Program-made: the position numbers and the translations under genes
Notes under the pieces: generated by a model
The model's database searches: none
Told to the model about the DNA's origin: nothing
What the model saw: only the letters and a program-made list of their open reading frames with translations
Shown here: piece after piece, positions 1 to 12,815 of the stretch
Layout: every line of letters starts with the position of its first letter
Position numbering within the stretch: position 1 is the stretch's first letter
NCBI GenBank assembly: GCA_947650285.1
Contig: CANTFL010000137.1
Span: 1 to 64,000, forward strand
From: Hyaloperonospora brassicae
Taxonomy: Eukaryota > Oomycota > Peronosporomycetes > Peronosporales > Peronosporaceae
Length of the DNA stretch: 64,000 nt
Reading direction: 5' to 3'

Positions 1-800
1 GTGGGTGCTGCATTGCTGTTGGGCCGACTTTGTTGCGTCGGTTGCAATGGCCACGCACGATACGAGTCAGAGAGGTTTTTGATTGACTTGCACGTGAGAG
101 TAAACATTTGTTTTGTGTCTTATTGTACCTCTGTGGTGTTTGCTGATGCATGCGTAATGCGGACGGACGCTACTGGAGGCAGTACGAAGAAACCGAGGCT
201 GGATGGACCTCCTGTGGCAATGATTGGAGGATATGCTGGTCGAGGAGTACCACCGCCAATGTTTGGTGGCGGTCAAGACCTCTACCGATGCCGTTTCCAG
301 GAGGCATGGCACCGCCTGGTGCAGGGATGGCCATGCGGCCGCCCCCACCTCGAGTTTTTTGCTCCTGGCGGCGTGATGCCGCCTTCTCGGGCACCAGGCT
401 ATCCTGTGTACAAAGGTGGCATGCCACCGCAATGGCCAAGGGGACTAGTGCCACCCGGCTCGATGGGTTCTCCTTCTCAAGCTGCACTTGGCTATGCCAA
501 TCAAGGTAGACCGGTGCCTGGGATGGGTGCTGCAGCAGCTCCTTTGGGTGTGGTAGTCAGCAGTACGAACATTTTCGATGGGGCAGCGCAGAAGAAAGTG
601 AAAAACGACCTCAGGCTCGTGTATGCGGACGAAAACGTATCCATGGTACGTGTTGGATGCTTAGGACGCACGTTTGTTCATGAGTAGCTGATACTGAGAC
701 ACGGTGTATGGCGTTCTTACAGGAAGAGAAGCGTGCACTTCGACCGAAGCGCGTACAAGCTACTGAGGAGCAACTGCTTTTGCTGGTGGGAACAGAGTAG
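1..800 (+). CDS. BuGZ/ZNF207/SUF4-like protein, 3' part
   Basis: C-terminal part of a probable BuGZ/ZNF207/SUF4-type zinc finger protein. In animals the family is a spindle-assembly and Bub3-binding factor; in plants it is SUF4. The visible part is Pro/Gly/Met-rich (PPPMFGGG, MPFPGGMAPPGAGMAM, APGGVMPPSR) and ends in a motif resembling the family's DEDISLEERRA element: YADENVSM, then EEKRALRPKR after an intron. The intron is 646-722 (77 bp, GT-AG), the last exon 723-800 with stop TAG. Zinc fingers would lie upstream, outside the window; nothing before about 160 is clearly coding. The Pro-rich stretch moves from frame 1 to frame 3 between about 262 and 296, and back at a T6 run (355-360), so two compensating indels are present. 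Faces the MLO-like gene tail to tail. Identification rests on the C-terminal motif and composition. Confidence 0.66.
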
Positions 801-1121
801 AATGAGACGAGTGCGATGCATTGCTAGCGCAGATCAGCCATCACGATGAGGTTGGAGGACCTCAGCGCGGATGAGGTTGTTTAGACGATGTTGTGCACAA
901 AGGTTTCGGCGGCGAACGAATGGTACTGTTCTTGCTCTCGTCCTCGGTGATCAAGGGATAAAAACAGTGGCTTTCCTTGCTGCTGCTCCCTCACCAGTTG
1001 CTCATGGTTAGCTCCCGTGTGCTGCTTTGCCGCTCGAAAGGGTGTTACATTAAAAAGCGCCATCGATGTACGAGTTATGCGTCACTACCATACCGTACTA
1101 TCCTCCCTGACTGCTACTTGT
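801..1121. other. Convergent intergenic gap
   Basis: About 320 bp between the stop of the BuGZ-like gene (+) and the last open codon of the MLO-like gene (-). It probably holds both 3' UTRs. I see no gene and no strong stem-loop in it. Confidence 0.6.
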
Positions 1122-3768
1122 CTAGCGGTTCAATTGTTGTAGATCAACATGCACTTCGATGCGCACTGCGTGGTCATGGGACTCGATGTGTCCCATCACA
1201 CGTCTGCGTAGCCGCCGTACTTGCGGGAACAATGACTCATGAAGGGACCCAGCAGTAGACCTCCGGTCGTGATCCAAATCACCCTCATGGTCGCTGTCAG
1301 CATCCGCGTTGTTGCCGGCTTGCGCGCCTGTATCGACGTCAGCCTGACTCCAGCGCTTTTTCCAGGTGGGGGCGCGGGTCTCCTTTCTGGCCGGCCGAGG
1401 GGTTTTTGCTCGAGCTGCTTGTGTTGCTCGTGAACGAAGACGCGGACTTGTAAGTGGTTGCGGGTACGGTTGTTTGCAAGGTGCAGCCGCAGCGTCACCT
1501 CCCATTGATTGGAACTCCCTCAAGTTGAATCCCTGCCGCGCATTGTCCTCACTACGCCTGTTGCCGATGCTGCCAGTAGTAGATTGGCTGTTGTATCTCG
1601 GACGGCCGAATTCAGAGCCGTGACCCACGGTGCTATCGTTACCAGGATGGAGAATTGATCCACGGTCCCCTGCGCCTCGAGCACCAATTGAAGGTGCTGG
1701 CGTATCGTGGTGCGAAGGGAACACGTTGGACGAAGAGGCCACGGAGGTCCGATCTTCCGCCGCTGGTTCCTGCCAGTACGCTGGACTGATAGGGCCGAAC
1801 GTTGGTGTCCACAGCCGGCGGCTGGAAATTCCCGTCGTCCGTGTAGTGACTTCTCAAGTAAGTACGGCGGATGAACCTGGTGTGCGTCCCTTCATCTCTT
1901 CTTCGGTCACGTGGCGATGTTTGCCTTTATCGTCGCTGACAACCGTATTGAGCTCGACGAAAATGCCCGTAAGACTCATGACCAGCACGAGACTCGGCAA
2001 CGTGAGTGGCGTAATGACGAAGAGCGACACGGCTGGGAAAAAGGCCATGACAAAGTCGACAGGAACTCTTCACCATCCCTGACATTGGTCGAGTCTGTCA
2101 AGTTCGCAATTTCAACGAGCGAAAACCAAACCAGGTAGAAAGCTTGACCGATTGTGAAGTGAACTGGAACATGCGCAGCAAAAACGTGGGGCTGTGGAAC
2201 CAGAACCGGTCGTCGTGGTAATGCAGTTGCCGGTGACAAAGTGCAGACATCTGCATGCGAATAACAGCACGGACAGCAAGCGCAGTTGACTTGAACAACT
2301 TGATTCCCCGTTTGGACGGAGTCCGCAGTTTTTTTGAGCCCTCTCCCAGCCGATGAGTCGTGCTCCTCGCCGCTCGAGTCGGGTGACAAAGCAAGTGCAG
2401 CCTGTTGGCGCTTTGACGTGAGACGGCGAGAGATTCCACCAGCACTTTCGTGAATCGCGCGTCAATTTCTCGTTTAGAAATGACGTGGAGACGGTCGTCT
2501 ACGATCCCGCGCAAGATCTTCAGCACCTTGAAGAAAACGACAACGTTCACCATCAGCAGGATAAACCCCACGCCCATGAAGATCCATCGATCCTTGTCAG
2601 GAAAGAGCGTTGGCAACAGGCAGATGACGATGAAGATCAGGTATGCGCTTGGAGGGATATGGGTCATGTGGAGCAGCATGTTGCGCATACAGAGCACATG
2701 GTACTTGGCGTATGTCATGGGTTCTTCGCGATGCACGTCGTGTGCATTGTAGCCACCGGCTAACTTTTGAAGTCTGGAGTGGTAAACTTGAGCAGCCGGC
2801 CGGATCCCAAATAGTCGTTCCATCTCCACAGGGTTCTTGTAGATGTACCCGCTTCGGTTCTGGCAGATGTTGTACGCGAGGATTTCAAAGCTCTTCCACA
2901 AGTTCCATTGCTTGTGAATGTTGATGCGCAAGCACCATCCTTCCCGTTGGTATCGCTGGAGAAGAAGATTGTATGCTCGTGAGCCAATGACGAGGTCCGT
3001 GCCGGACAATGCGCGTTCTCGATTCGCCATCATGTGGTACACGCCGTCCTCGTCAAAGTTTTGCTGGGACTGCACAGAGAGGTAGTAGTCGGCATGTGGT
3101 CCATGTTCGGCGTCACCAGTGAAACTACTGCTCCTGCCGTGAGGATTGAGTTCACGGTCCAGAAACGATGTGCCCCGGATGAAGGAGTGGCGCATGCGAT
3201 GGTTGTTACCAGTACAATCGCTGCTAAAGCCGGTGCTGAAACTTGGGTCTCGCGTGTCGTACGTGTCGTTGCCGTGGATGTCGACGGTGCCATCATTGCA
3301 GTGGTCGGGCGACTTTTTGATGTCCCAAATCAGCTTGGGCACGACGGTACCAATGAACAGTAGCAGCAAGACGATGATGATGAAGTAAATCATCGTGAGG
3401 AACACAATGTAGTGGAAGAACTCGTAGAAGCGGAGATTCTCGTACGGCGTGAGCTCGTTCAGCGTGAGCGACACCATGGCACCGCTCGTGTTGAGCGCAA
3501 AGATGGTCATGGAGAGGAACCCCATGATCATGATCTCCTCAAACATGCGGTTGACAATCTTGCCGAGCTGCGGACACTTGATAGAGCCGCGAATGTGGTG
3601 GATCAGCTTTTCCACGCCAATCGACACGACCACAATGACTGCGAGCAGAATCACCGCCGTCTCAATGTTATCGTGCAAGCACTCGGTGTTCCCCACACCA
3701 AGGAACGACTCCTTGTTGTTGCAGTACGGGCTCCGGATTGGCCGCTCTACCGTGACGTTCGTGGACAT
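1122..3768 (-). pseudogene. MLO-like multi-pass membrane protein, frame-broken
   Basis: Seven-helix MLO family, best known from land plants as calmodulin-binding plasma-membrane proteins and also present in some protists. The start ATG is at 3768; the first 556 codons run open to 2098. Seen in order: short N-terminus with Cys residues, helix 1 (about 37-57), helix 2 (about 82-100), helix 3 (about 118-147, very Ile/Leu-rich), a long hydrophilic loop, helix pair (about 378-420), a basic loop, then the hallmark FWFHSPTFLLRMFQFT followed in another frame by IGQAFYLVWF, matching MLO FWF..P..LL.LIHF..FQNAF. The last helix (FPAVSLFVITPLTLPSLVLV) lies in a third frame at 1854-2048. Shifts: near 2160, at an A5 run (2038-2042), and probably one or two near 1790-1857. 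A Ser/Thr/Arg-rich tail continues to 1122. The family is clear; whether the breaks are real is not. Confidence 0.78.
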
Positions 3769-6722
3769 CGGTTCGTCTTGACGTTATCCAAGCACGGGAT
3801 AAGCAGCAGCGGTAGCAGCAGCAACAACGACAGCAACAACGACGATGGCTACAGAGACCCACAGAAAGCGTCGAGGCCTCGAGTCGAACGCAGCTACCAG
3901 TCAGCCAGCCAGTCGAACGATCGGTCGACGGACGTCCAGTCGAGAAACACCTCGGCGAGGCTCTTGCTTGTGTACTCGGTTTTGACCGTTGCTGAACGAG
4001 GCAAAAGCGAAAGTGATGACTAGCCCCGACAGCCGTAAACAGCGAATCTCCATACGGCTAGACAACCCTGGCCATACTGCATCGCCTCCTTGCAGAGCAC
4101 TGCCGATCGTCTACGTGACACAGACGCGCGCGATCGAGCGGGGCTCGACCAGTAACCAGCGAGGCACACGCTGGGCCGAAGAGCCGGACTGCACGTCGGG
4201 CGTGATGGGGACCCAGCAGAACCGAGCGCCAATCGTCTCGGTCTTTGTATGCCCGTGGCCTCTTCTGGCTCGTTTCTACAAAGCAGTCTGGGCCCGACGA
4301 ATCGGCCGGAGGGGTGGGGGCCCGGGCGAAGAGCTCTTTTCGGCCGAGAACTGAACCGCAGAACAGACAGACGGGCCGGGCGTCAAGTCAGACCCCATGC
4401 ACGCGCCCACTCAGAAAATAAAGGCTTCGAAAGAACACCTGCACAGACGACGACGTCGCGCTCTGTGCGCCCGGGATAGGCGACGTCCTACTCCCGACAA
4501 CGCATCTCGTCGTGACATGGATGTGCCCATGCGCACGCGCCCAGGATGGGTTCGTTTGCTCGGCACGAGAGCTGCGCTGGGCACGCACGAGCGCGTCTCG
4601 GCGTGCCAGCAAACCACGTCGCACCTACGCGTTGGACCGCTTGTTTCTGGCCGTCCGCCGCACGGATCGAGGGCGTGTTACGGTGCTGCGGTCTATTGGC
4701 AGAGTGCAATGAGGCACACACACCCTTCGGTGGGTCAGCACGCAGCAAGGCGAGCTACGCGTCGGACGACTGCTCGCTTCTGTCTCGGGGATCCAGAAAA
4801 GATACGACGCGCCCGATGCTATGCGGGACGTGAGCCGGCGGTCCCCGACGACGTCGCTTTTTGTCGGTCAGTTCTTTGTTAGGCCGTACGCATCTCGATT
4901 ACCCGCCACAAAAAGGTACACGGGCCTATCCAAAAAGCGACTGTGCGCTCGAGCGCGAGCTCGTGGCTCGTCAACAAACTCGTCGTGGCCGACGGCTATG
5001 CGTGGCGCGTGGTCGCAGCCTGTATCAATGTTCGCTCCCGCGAATAATTCGTCAAGCTTCAAGTAATGGAGCTCCGTGCGAAAACGTGGGTGCTTGGATT
5101 AGTGCCTACGGCGGCGCGTGGGCGCGTTGATCGCGCCTCGCAGCGACGGAAGGACTCAGGCTGTACCACGTCGCCCGAGTTATGCGACCGAGAGGACCAG
5201 GTACTCACTGCGGTGACGATCGCCGCTGCCGTTGTGCGCCAGCAGCTGCAACGAGCGTCCACTGAATCAATGGACAGTGCAGCACGAGCAACTGTCTGCG
5301 CTCGAGAGCTTCTTCTGCCGTGCTGCGACCAAGAGTGCTGAGGCTGCTCTCGTGCGCGCTTCCCACGCGTGAGCACGTCCATTCGCAGTGCATCTGGCGG
5401 CCGCGAACTTCAATACAGGTGCTGGCGTAGTCTGTCCTCCTCTCATGGGAGGAGTGAGGCTTTGCATCCAGCGACATACAGTGCAGCAATTGAACGCCTG
5501 CTTTCGACGATGGTGAGACAGCCTCGCATCGGCGCTTGGTCGCTAGTGGGAAAACGACTGCTACTGCTCACCGAGCTTGACGCGGAAACGAGTGGCGCTA
5601 GTTCGCAGTAGTGCATATTGGTGCTGCAGTTGCAGGTCGATGGAATTGGGGCATTGGTCGAGCTCGTTGGTGTGCCGAAAGACAGCAAGATGTCCGGCAC
5701 TTGACAGTGTCCGTGTGCCTGCGCTGCAATTGATGACGATGTGACACTGCTGTGCGCTCGCGACGTTACACACGCTATCTACGAGCGGGAGGCTGGTGGG
5801 GTCTTAGTGGCAGATAGGCGTTTTCGTGAGGCGTTTGGCGCTGACAAGCGAAGATTGATGCGGCTCTGCTGCTGCGCCCATAGCTGTATCCGCATGTTTA
5901 CTGTAACTGCGCGGCGGATCGGTACATTGAGCCGGTTTGGTCAGCGACGCCCACATTCAACACGATCGTCAAGACAGTGAGCTGCCTAGAATTACGGCGC
6001 GTGATGACACGTGCAGCCCGAGATAGCCGACACTGCTTCCTTTTCATCGTGGACGAAGACACCCATGGGCCGTTTCCCGGCTCACTGCCCTAGTCAGTCG
6101 ATACCGTCGTGTACGATGGAGCCAGCTGTCTCACGTCATGATTATGACCGAAGGCGTGCAGCTCTGTCTGTGCACATGAACGAACAGCCGAGAAGCTGTT
6201 GCAGTTTGAATACCAGGTCTGGTCGCACTTTACTTCAAAAGCGGCTGTATTGACCTAGTCTTGTGAGTTCTCAACTGATGACGATAATAAGATGTTGTAG
6301 CGACGAGGAAGGCTTGCAACTGCGCCGGCGTCTAAGCTAAAGCTGGGAGAAAAGCAGACGACTAAGCGACAAAGGAGAAAGCTCATCGGCAACAACCAAA
6401 GCGACCGCGAAGGATACCGACAGGAACGAGACCGGCGACAGCGCGAGTGGTCCGTCGATGCGGAAAGCGGCGCAACACGGCACTTCCACAGCCAGAGGAT
6501 CGCAGGAGATCCACCATTTGGTCGAGAGAGCGGGTAGATATAGACTCGGGTCCGATATAAACCGAATGGGAGCCGCAAGTGTCGTGTACAGATTGATTAC
6601 TTGCTACACCGGGCCTGGGCTTGTTGCGAGCCCGAAGGGCAGACTGACTACTACGTGTACCCGATGTGATGGCAAAACGTCTCGGCAGCTGCTTTCGGTC
6701 GATGCGGGGAGTCTGTCTATCC

Positions 6723-6782
<60 letters not shown>

Positions 6783-7561
6783 GTCTGTCTGCCTGTCTGT
6801 CTGACTCTCTCTGTTGAATGTCTCTCTGCCTATCCGCATGTCTCGCACAGACGGACTAATGGATCCAAGAGCGATCGATGGCGAACAGCACAAAGACGCT
6901 CTGGCCCAAGCGGCACCCATGAAGGAAGTACGTACGACTGACTGCCTTTGCAACAAACAACAGATCAGCAACAAATTGATAATGCCCAGCGCTTTCTTTA
7001 GCCGTCGCAGTCGCTGTTGATGTTGTTGTGGTTGTCACTGTCTCATGCACGAGATCAGCCGTCGTCTCGCCGTTTCCTCCACCGGCTCTGCAACATCCCA
7101 ACAACACCAGCGAATGAGGTGCTGCACATCCAAACTAATGCCGCAGACCACGACCAGAAGGAGGCAAATTTCACAGCGCACACACATTCCCACGCACCCC
7201 CACCCCCACCCCCTGAGGCAGACCCCATTTCCGGAAGTGGGTGCGTGCATATCGACCGTTTGGTGCAGTTTCACGGGCCGGGATTGCGTATACCCAATAG
7301 CGAGCGACAGAAGCTACTGCTCGGTCCAACTGTTGACAACCTGCTACTTCATCCTCTCGGCGCCATCGTTTTTCCTATTTATAGACAACACGGACGTTGA
7401 AGTCAACAGGATGCGCTTAGGTTGCACCAAGGTTGCATCTCGTCAAAGCGAACATTTACAGTAGCGCCTCGTCCTTTTCGCGGTATTTCGGCCTCTCGTA
7501 GAGAAATTCACAACGTCGGACGCGCGGGCTTGACCCCTCTCTCGACCGCTCTGCCGGCGCA
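3769..7561. other. Long divergent intergenic region
   Basis: 3.8 kb between two divergent genes, so it should contain both promoters. It is fairly GC-rich, which produces many chance open frames on both strands. Frame 2 between 5066 and 6253 is open apart from scattered stops (near 5339, 5609, 5702, 5978-5999), but its translation is not recognisable. A TATA-like TTTATAGA lies near 7380, about 180 bp before the FYVE start. C-rich runs occur around 7195-7215, and a microsatellite near 6715-6814. Confidence 0.5.
6712..6814. repeat. CTAT/CTGT tetranucleotide microsatellite
   Basis: About 17 near-perfect copies of CTAT run from 6713 to 6780 and pass into a CTGT/CCTG-type run ending near 6812. 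The whole block is pyrimidine-rich on the + strand. It lies in the intergenic region before the FYVE gene. Confidence 0.95.
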
Positions 7562-10500
7562 ATGAACGACCCGTTCTTCAACGAGGTAACCGCTTTAGCT
7601 CCTCCGTCTCGTGGTGTGCTTTGGACTAACTTCTTGGCTCGTATCGTGTGCTGTTCCCCCTTGAAACGCGTTAGGATGACGGCGACTTTGACGACTTGTA
7701 CGGCATTCCTTCGCAATCGTCCGCTCATTCCCTTGCGGCGAAGCACGAGCCGCCGCACGTAGACAGCATACCCCCTTCTCATCCGTTTGTACTGGATACT
7801 CCGTCCTCTATGCAGAGTCCGGCAGCGGCCGGCAGCGTCGTGTCCAGATCGTACGTGCGCGATCGAACCGACTCGTTTTCTAGCGTTGCCACGGACCGAG
7901 TCGTAGCGTCAGGGCCGCAGACAAAGTGGCGGAAAAACCACAAGAACAAGACACGTCGTAGAACGAGTCAGGAGCTGTTTAACGTGCAGTGGGAGTCGGA
8001 CGTTCACGTGGCTACGTGTCGACTATGCCGCTCGGACTTTTCGCTCGTGAAGCGCAAACACCACTGCCGTCATTGTGGACGTGTCGTGTGCTCGGATTGT
8101 TCGTGCTTTGTGTACTTTGAGTTTTCGCGTCGAAAGCACAGAGTGTGTGCGACGTGCAACAACCAGCTGCTTGCTGAGCAAGACGCGTACGAGCGAGAAA
8201 CAATGACGTCGTCGTCTGCTGTGATAAAGCCTCAGCCTCGTGACGGAGGTGCGACGACAGCAAACAAGACGGAAAAGAATGTACGCAAGGCAGAAAAACA
8301 AAGGAGGGGCGAGACGGTGGAACATGAAGGAAAAGCAGCACTGGGATCAGCACCGGTGACAACGTTTCGTATTGACGCAATGGACGTTGAAAGTAAAGCT
8401 GTGGCAAAAGGAGAGACGCTTTTCGAAGATGCGGACGGGAGTTGGTTTACAGATGCGGCGAATCGGCAAGAACACTCTTGTGGTAGTGTCGTTGACGAGA
8501 GTGAGGACGGTGGTTCGAAAGGACCGGGCTGGCGGGACCGCGTGAAGGATACGTATACAGTCGCGCCTGCGACTGACGAAACTTCAGTGCTTGCACCGTT
8601 TGCCGGCAGCACTCTGACTTCCGGAATCACTGGCAAAGGGTACATCTCGGACCAATTTCGATATGATGATGTCAGTGGGCCTGGTCTCGGACACGAAGGT
8701 GATACAGTTGCTGAGATGCCTCGACCGGAGCAACATAGTCACGCCAGAATGGATCTCACCGAGAGCGCTATGAAGCCCAGATGGGTATCCGGAAATGGCA
8801 TTTTGGTCGAGCAATTAGAGTATGCGAATCTAGGTGGTCCGGGACTTGGTCACGAAGACGACCGTTCAGTTGCTATGCCCCGACCTGCGCAGCTAGCAAC
8901 GACGGTACCGTATAGTTATGAAAGCAAACGACGTGATCGAAGGGAATCGAAACAAGATACGACGGACGACGGCACACCAAATGAACATGATCATCAGACA
9001 CGAACTGCTCTTGGAAACATGGTGAGCGCACCAAAGCACCGTGATGCAGCACTAGTGCGACAGAGAGAGAAGTCAAAAGTCGGCAAGTTTCGCGCTCGCG
9101 GCACTCAAGACATGACGTTGGACGAACTGAATTTATCATGCTCATCACAAGATGAGCCTCGTATGCTTGGTTTGACCGTGGCTATCCCGGCTACTGCTCA
9201 GCCGACATTCTACGAGCAAGATGCAGATAGATTGGTCGTTGATGATTTACCGGGGTATTTCGAGACAACAATAGCAGAGCGAGAAGTCCAGCGCGAAAAA
9301 GATGAACGACGACAAGAGCAGGTTGCCCGCGACAATGCGTGGGTGAATAAGGCAGTGGTGCCACGTCGCTTGTCAAGTGGGCATGGGTCTTATAGCATCG
9401 TAGACCGTCCATCGCATACTTCAAACCCTCCTGTTGTGAACCAAGAAAGTAGAGCTGACGATGCGGAGGACAACGGAAAGGGCGCAAAACCGAAGAGCGG
9501 CTTCACTAAGGTTCTCAAGCGTTTCTTTGGTATGCGGCCGAAGAAGAAGTCTGCACCGCCGAAGAAGTCCGAACCACTTCTCACTGTGGTGGTGTCTCCG
9601 CCAAAAAAGGACATTGTTGATCATCACGCCTCACCTGCGCCAAGGGTCAACAACCGTGACAGCATCGTTTCGGCTAGTTCCGCTCCAGACGGTTTGCTAC
9701 GACAAAGCAATGTTATTGCGGACCGCAGTAGCGTCGATCAAGAAAAGTCGGTGACTGAGAAGAACCTTAGATATACCGTAGCAACGCTTGCCGATGTGCC
9801 TCTTGGCGCGGAAGCCCCGTTGCCTCAACAGGAAGATGAGCTGAAGCAGCACCACCAAGAGCCGGAGCGTAAACGTCGGGGAACGTTTGATGATCTCTTC
9901 ATGTCACCAAAAGACATTGTAGCTTCGAACAACTTTGGCGGGCACATCGGTATAGGTGGCACGAGTGGATGGGCCTCTCGTGCTGGGCTGGACTTGAATG
10001 CTGGTCAACCGTCAATTGGCGCAGTAGGTGTCGCTCGTTTCGACCAACGAAGGCCTGCTGGCGAAGACGATGAGCATACACTCGGTAACAAGCCCGCCCC
10101 TGCTGTCGGCTCAAGTCAGTCTACCGAGGACTCCACTGAGGCATGGAGGGAATCTGCAGCATTGTTGCTGCTACAGGATCGAAGAGATAGTGCCCAGGAC
10201 TCGGGCTTCACCTGGAGCCGTATACAACCGGTCCCTGGACTTGGAACGGCAACAGACGCTATATCGACGAGTCTGCAGTCTTATGCGGCCTACAATGAGA
10301 ATCGTGGGGTCTCAGTGTCACACAAGACACCCGTTTTGAAACTTGCCTCAACGGGTGGCATTATGGACGACTTGAAGCACGGTTCGACGCTGAGTAAACC
10401 GCAAGGCGAGACGTCAATCGATGAATTCTTTGCCGAGTTCGAAGAAACCAGCGAATACGTTTTCGACTCAACCACGGGTGGGTACGTAGCAGCACGGGTC

Positions 10501-12669
10501 CCCGTACGTGCAGCGACTACAAGAAATGCCCAGCAGCTGGAATCCACAGAACCGCTAGGATCAGAGAAGTATACACTCGATACGGATGACCATAGATACG
10601 ATACTCTGTCGGCAACTAAGAACGGTGGGAGTGGGAGTGGAGTGGTTGTCGAAGACGAGGTCGCCGAGATTATTGTGGACAAGATCAGCTCTCTCGAAAG
10701 CGAGTTGGCAGCACTGAAGAAGTTGATTCGCAGTCGAAAAGGAAGCGGGGATAACCAGTCTCGGAAGCTACACAATGGTCGTGGTATGGTGGACTCAAGT
10801 GCTCGCAAAGAAAGCATTTTTGACCATGACAGCAGTGACGAAGATGATGGCAGGTCTGGTGACTCATACGGCGTGTCGATTCGACCAAAGTTGGAACAGA
10901 AGCGACGAAGACGCGGCAGCAAGAAGAGGCTCATCAAGGAGCGGAAGGACTCGTTTGTCGACCTATTTGCGGACAGTCCGAACGAACACCAATCAGTTGG
11001 CGGTGCACTTTCTTACAACGCTCTGTCTCGAAAAGCGTTCAGCAACGACGATTCCGATTCTGAGACTGAATCCACGTCACCACAGAATCGACAGGGCAAG
11101 CAGTCATCTCAGTGGACAATAGATGAGGACGTATACGATGCGAGCTCCAGCGTGGATGCGACTATGATGTCTGCGAAACTGTCTACGAAGCAAGCGACAA
11201 CAAGAAAAGCAGGCGCGGAGGCTTTGGAAGACCCGATCGACGCTTTGTTTGACACGTCAAAGGACCGTGATGTGACTAAATTGTATGGTGGCGAGGACGG
11301 TCATGATGAAAAGGACAAACGTTCTGTGCCTGAGTCAAGGGACGTGCTCGTCCGGACCTCTTCGGACGATGAGGTGAGCGGAAGCGCGGCCGCTGTCACA
11401 GACAATATTAGCTCTGTGGTGCCGGGTAGCATCGCCGCCCCCAGCTCCTCGCACTCTGTGAACCTACCAGAGTTCGGTGCAGCCGACGAAGATGAGGACT
11501 TTTCAATCAACTGGTCAAAGATGCGCAAAACAAAACCCAGGAGACACAAATCTCATCATGTGACCGGTGAAAGCAGTGCCACCACCGATGGGAGTGTGGA
11601 GCTTGCGGAACTCAACTTGTATGCCGAGGAGCTGAAACTAAGTACTAGTGATATTCCTGTGGAACATACAGCTCCAGTACCGTTTGTTGTGGATGCGTCA
11701 TCAACGGTTCGTACAGCGGAAGATGAGGCGATTAACTTGAGTTCCAGAGGTGGTGAAAGTTCGGAGTCGCAGTCTACTAGTGAAAGCCCGCACTTGGAAG
11801 CAGCTATAGATGCTGTGCCGAGTTCGGGTGTTCCGGCGCGAAAACGAAATGATCCGGTGGAGCAATCGTTGCTCGCCAGCATTGGATCAGTGGAAAAGCT
11901 TGCAGACACGACGGTGGAGGTCTCGTTGATGGATGTAGCCGCTTTTGACATCTTTGACAAGTCCGGAGACGTGGATATCTCGTCGATGTCTTCATTGACA
12001 GGAGCGAATACACCCGATGGTCAAGATGACTGCTGTGATAGCGATGACAACAATGCGTCTTTTTCCGGAACCGACGAGACATTCAGTTTTGAGCTTCAGA
12101 CTCCGAAAAAGCGGCTTCCTGTTGATGCACCGACCAAACATTTTACCACCCGAACGGATTCAGACCCGAGCGAGTCTTCCCTCGAATTGCCTACATTATT
12201 GGAGCTTGGTAAATACGCAACAGCGTCAATACCTTCATCGTCGCGCACTCCATCCATAGACGGCAGTATTGATGATTTGGAACACGCGTCAGTGGATGAT
12301 GATTCGGTGATCGAAGGAAGCGTCGGGTCTGAAGCATTTGCCATGGACTGGCAGCAAATGCAGGCAAAGGAAAAGGAGCGCAAGAAGAGACTGCAAGTCA
12401 AGCAGAGACAAGCCCAGCGAGATAAAGTACTACGAAAGCAAAGTAGGCCGACGACATCTTCCTCTGGCAGCGTTGTGACGCATGGGTCAAGCAAAAGCAA
12501 GTCGAAGAGCGACAAACAGAAGAAAAAAGGTGCTGACAAAGACGACGCAGCGTCATCCTCTCTGCATCATCACAAGAAGAGTGGCTCGTCACGAAAGCAT
12601 CATGGAAGCGCCACAAATCGTGCGCCCGTGACAATGTCGGACCCTTCTCGAACACTAACAGATCTCTGA
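7562..12669 (+). CDS. Large FYVE-domain protein
   Basis: Two exons: 7562-7585 (MNDPFFNE) and 7675-12669, with an 89-bp GT-AG intron containing a CTAAC branch-type sequence; 1,672 residues. The ATG at 7562 is chosen because splicing joins it in frame to an acidic segment, DDGDFDDLYGIP. FYVE domain at about residues 112-178: WESD in place of WxxD, CRLC, the PI3P-binding basic patch KRKHHCRHCGR, CSDC, and RVCATCN as the last zinc pair, so endosomal PI3P binding is expected. The rest is long, acidic and Ser-rich, probably disordered. A 34-residue repeat containing GPGLGHE occurs twice with a 53-residue period (about 328-361 and 381-414). Short coiled coil about 1001-1033 (EIIVDKISSLESELAALKKL); basic coil about 1570-1597. 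Recurrent DPF/DLF/ALF-like peptides suggest an adaptor role (inference). Ends 146 bp from the convergent kinase gene. Confidence 0.95.
8632..8892 (+). repeat. Tandem 53-codon repeat inside FYVE gene
   Basis: Two protein repeat cores, encoded at 8632-8733 and 8791-8892 (159-nt period), share G(K/N)G, GPGLGHE and MPRP(E/A)Q. The DNA has drifted, but the peptide spacing is kept. Confidence 0.85.
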
Positions 12670-12815
12670 TAGTATAAGCATGAACCAAATGTTGTCAGTC
12701 AATTCAATCAACAAACCATTGTACTCGACAGCAAAATTTTACACAATAGATATGGGTAGGCGTTCGCTCTCAGTCGAGTCCATCCTACCGCCAGGAGAGC
12801 ATTTTGTGATTCGCA

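Noticed and set aside
4397..4882. 161-codon + strand ORF, Arg/His-rich
   Set aside because: Overlaps comparable frames on both strands; composition reflects GC content and no family fits.
5066..6253. Long nearly open frame 2 upstream of the FYVE gene
   Set aside because: Contains at least six scattered stops, no recognisable domain, and other frames in this GC-rich DNA are equally open. Probably chance.
8012..12539. Many antisense ORFs of 70-215 codons under the FYVE gene
   Set aside because: Shadows of a 5-kb coding frame with biased codon use; no domains.
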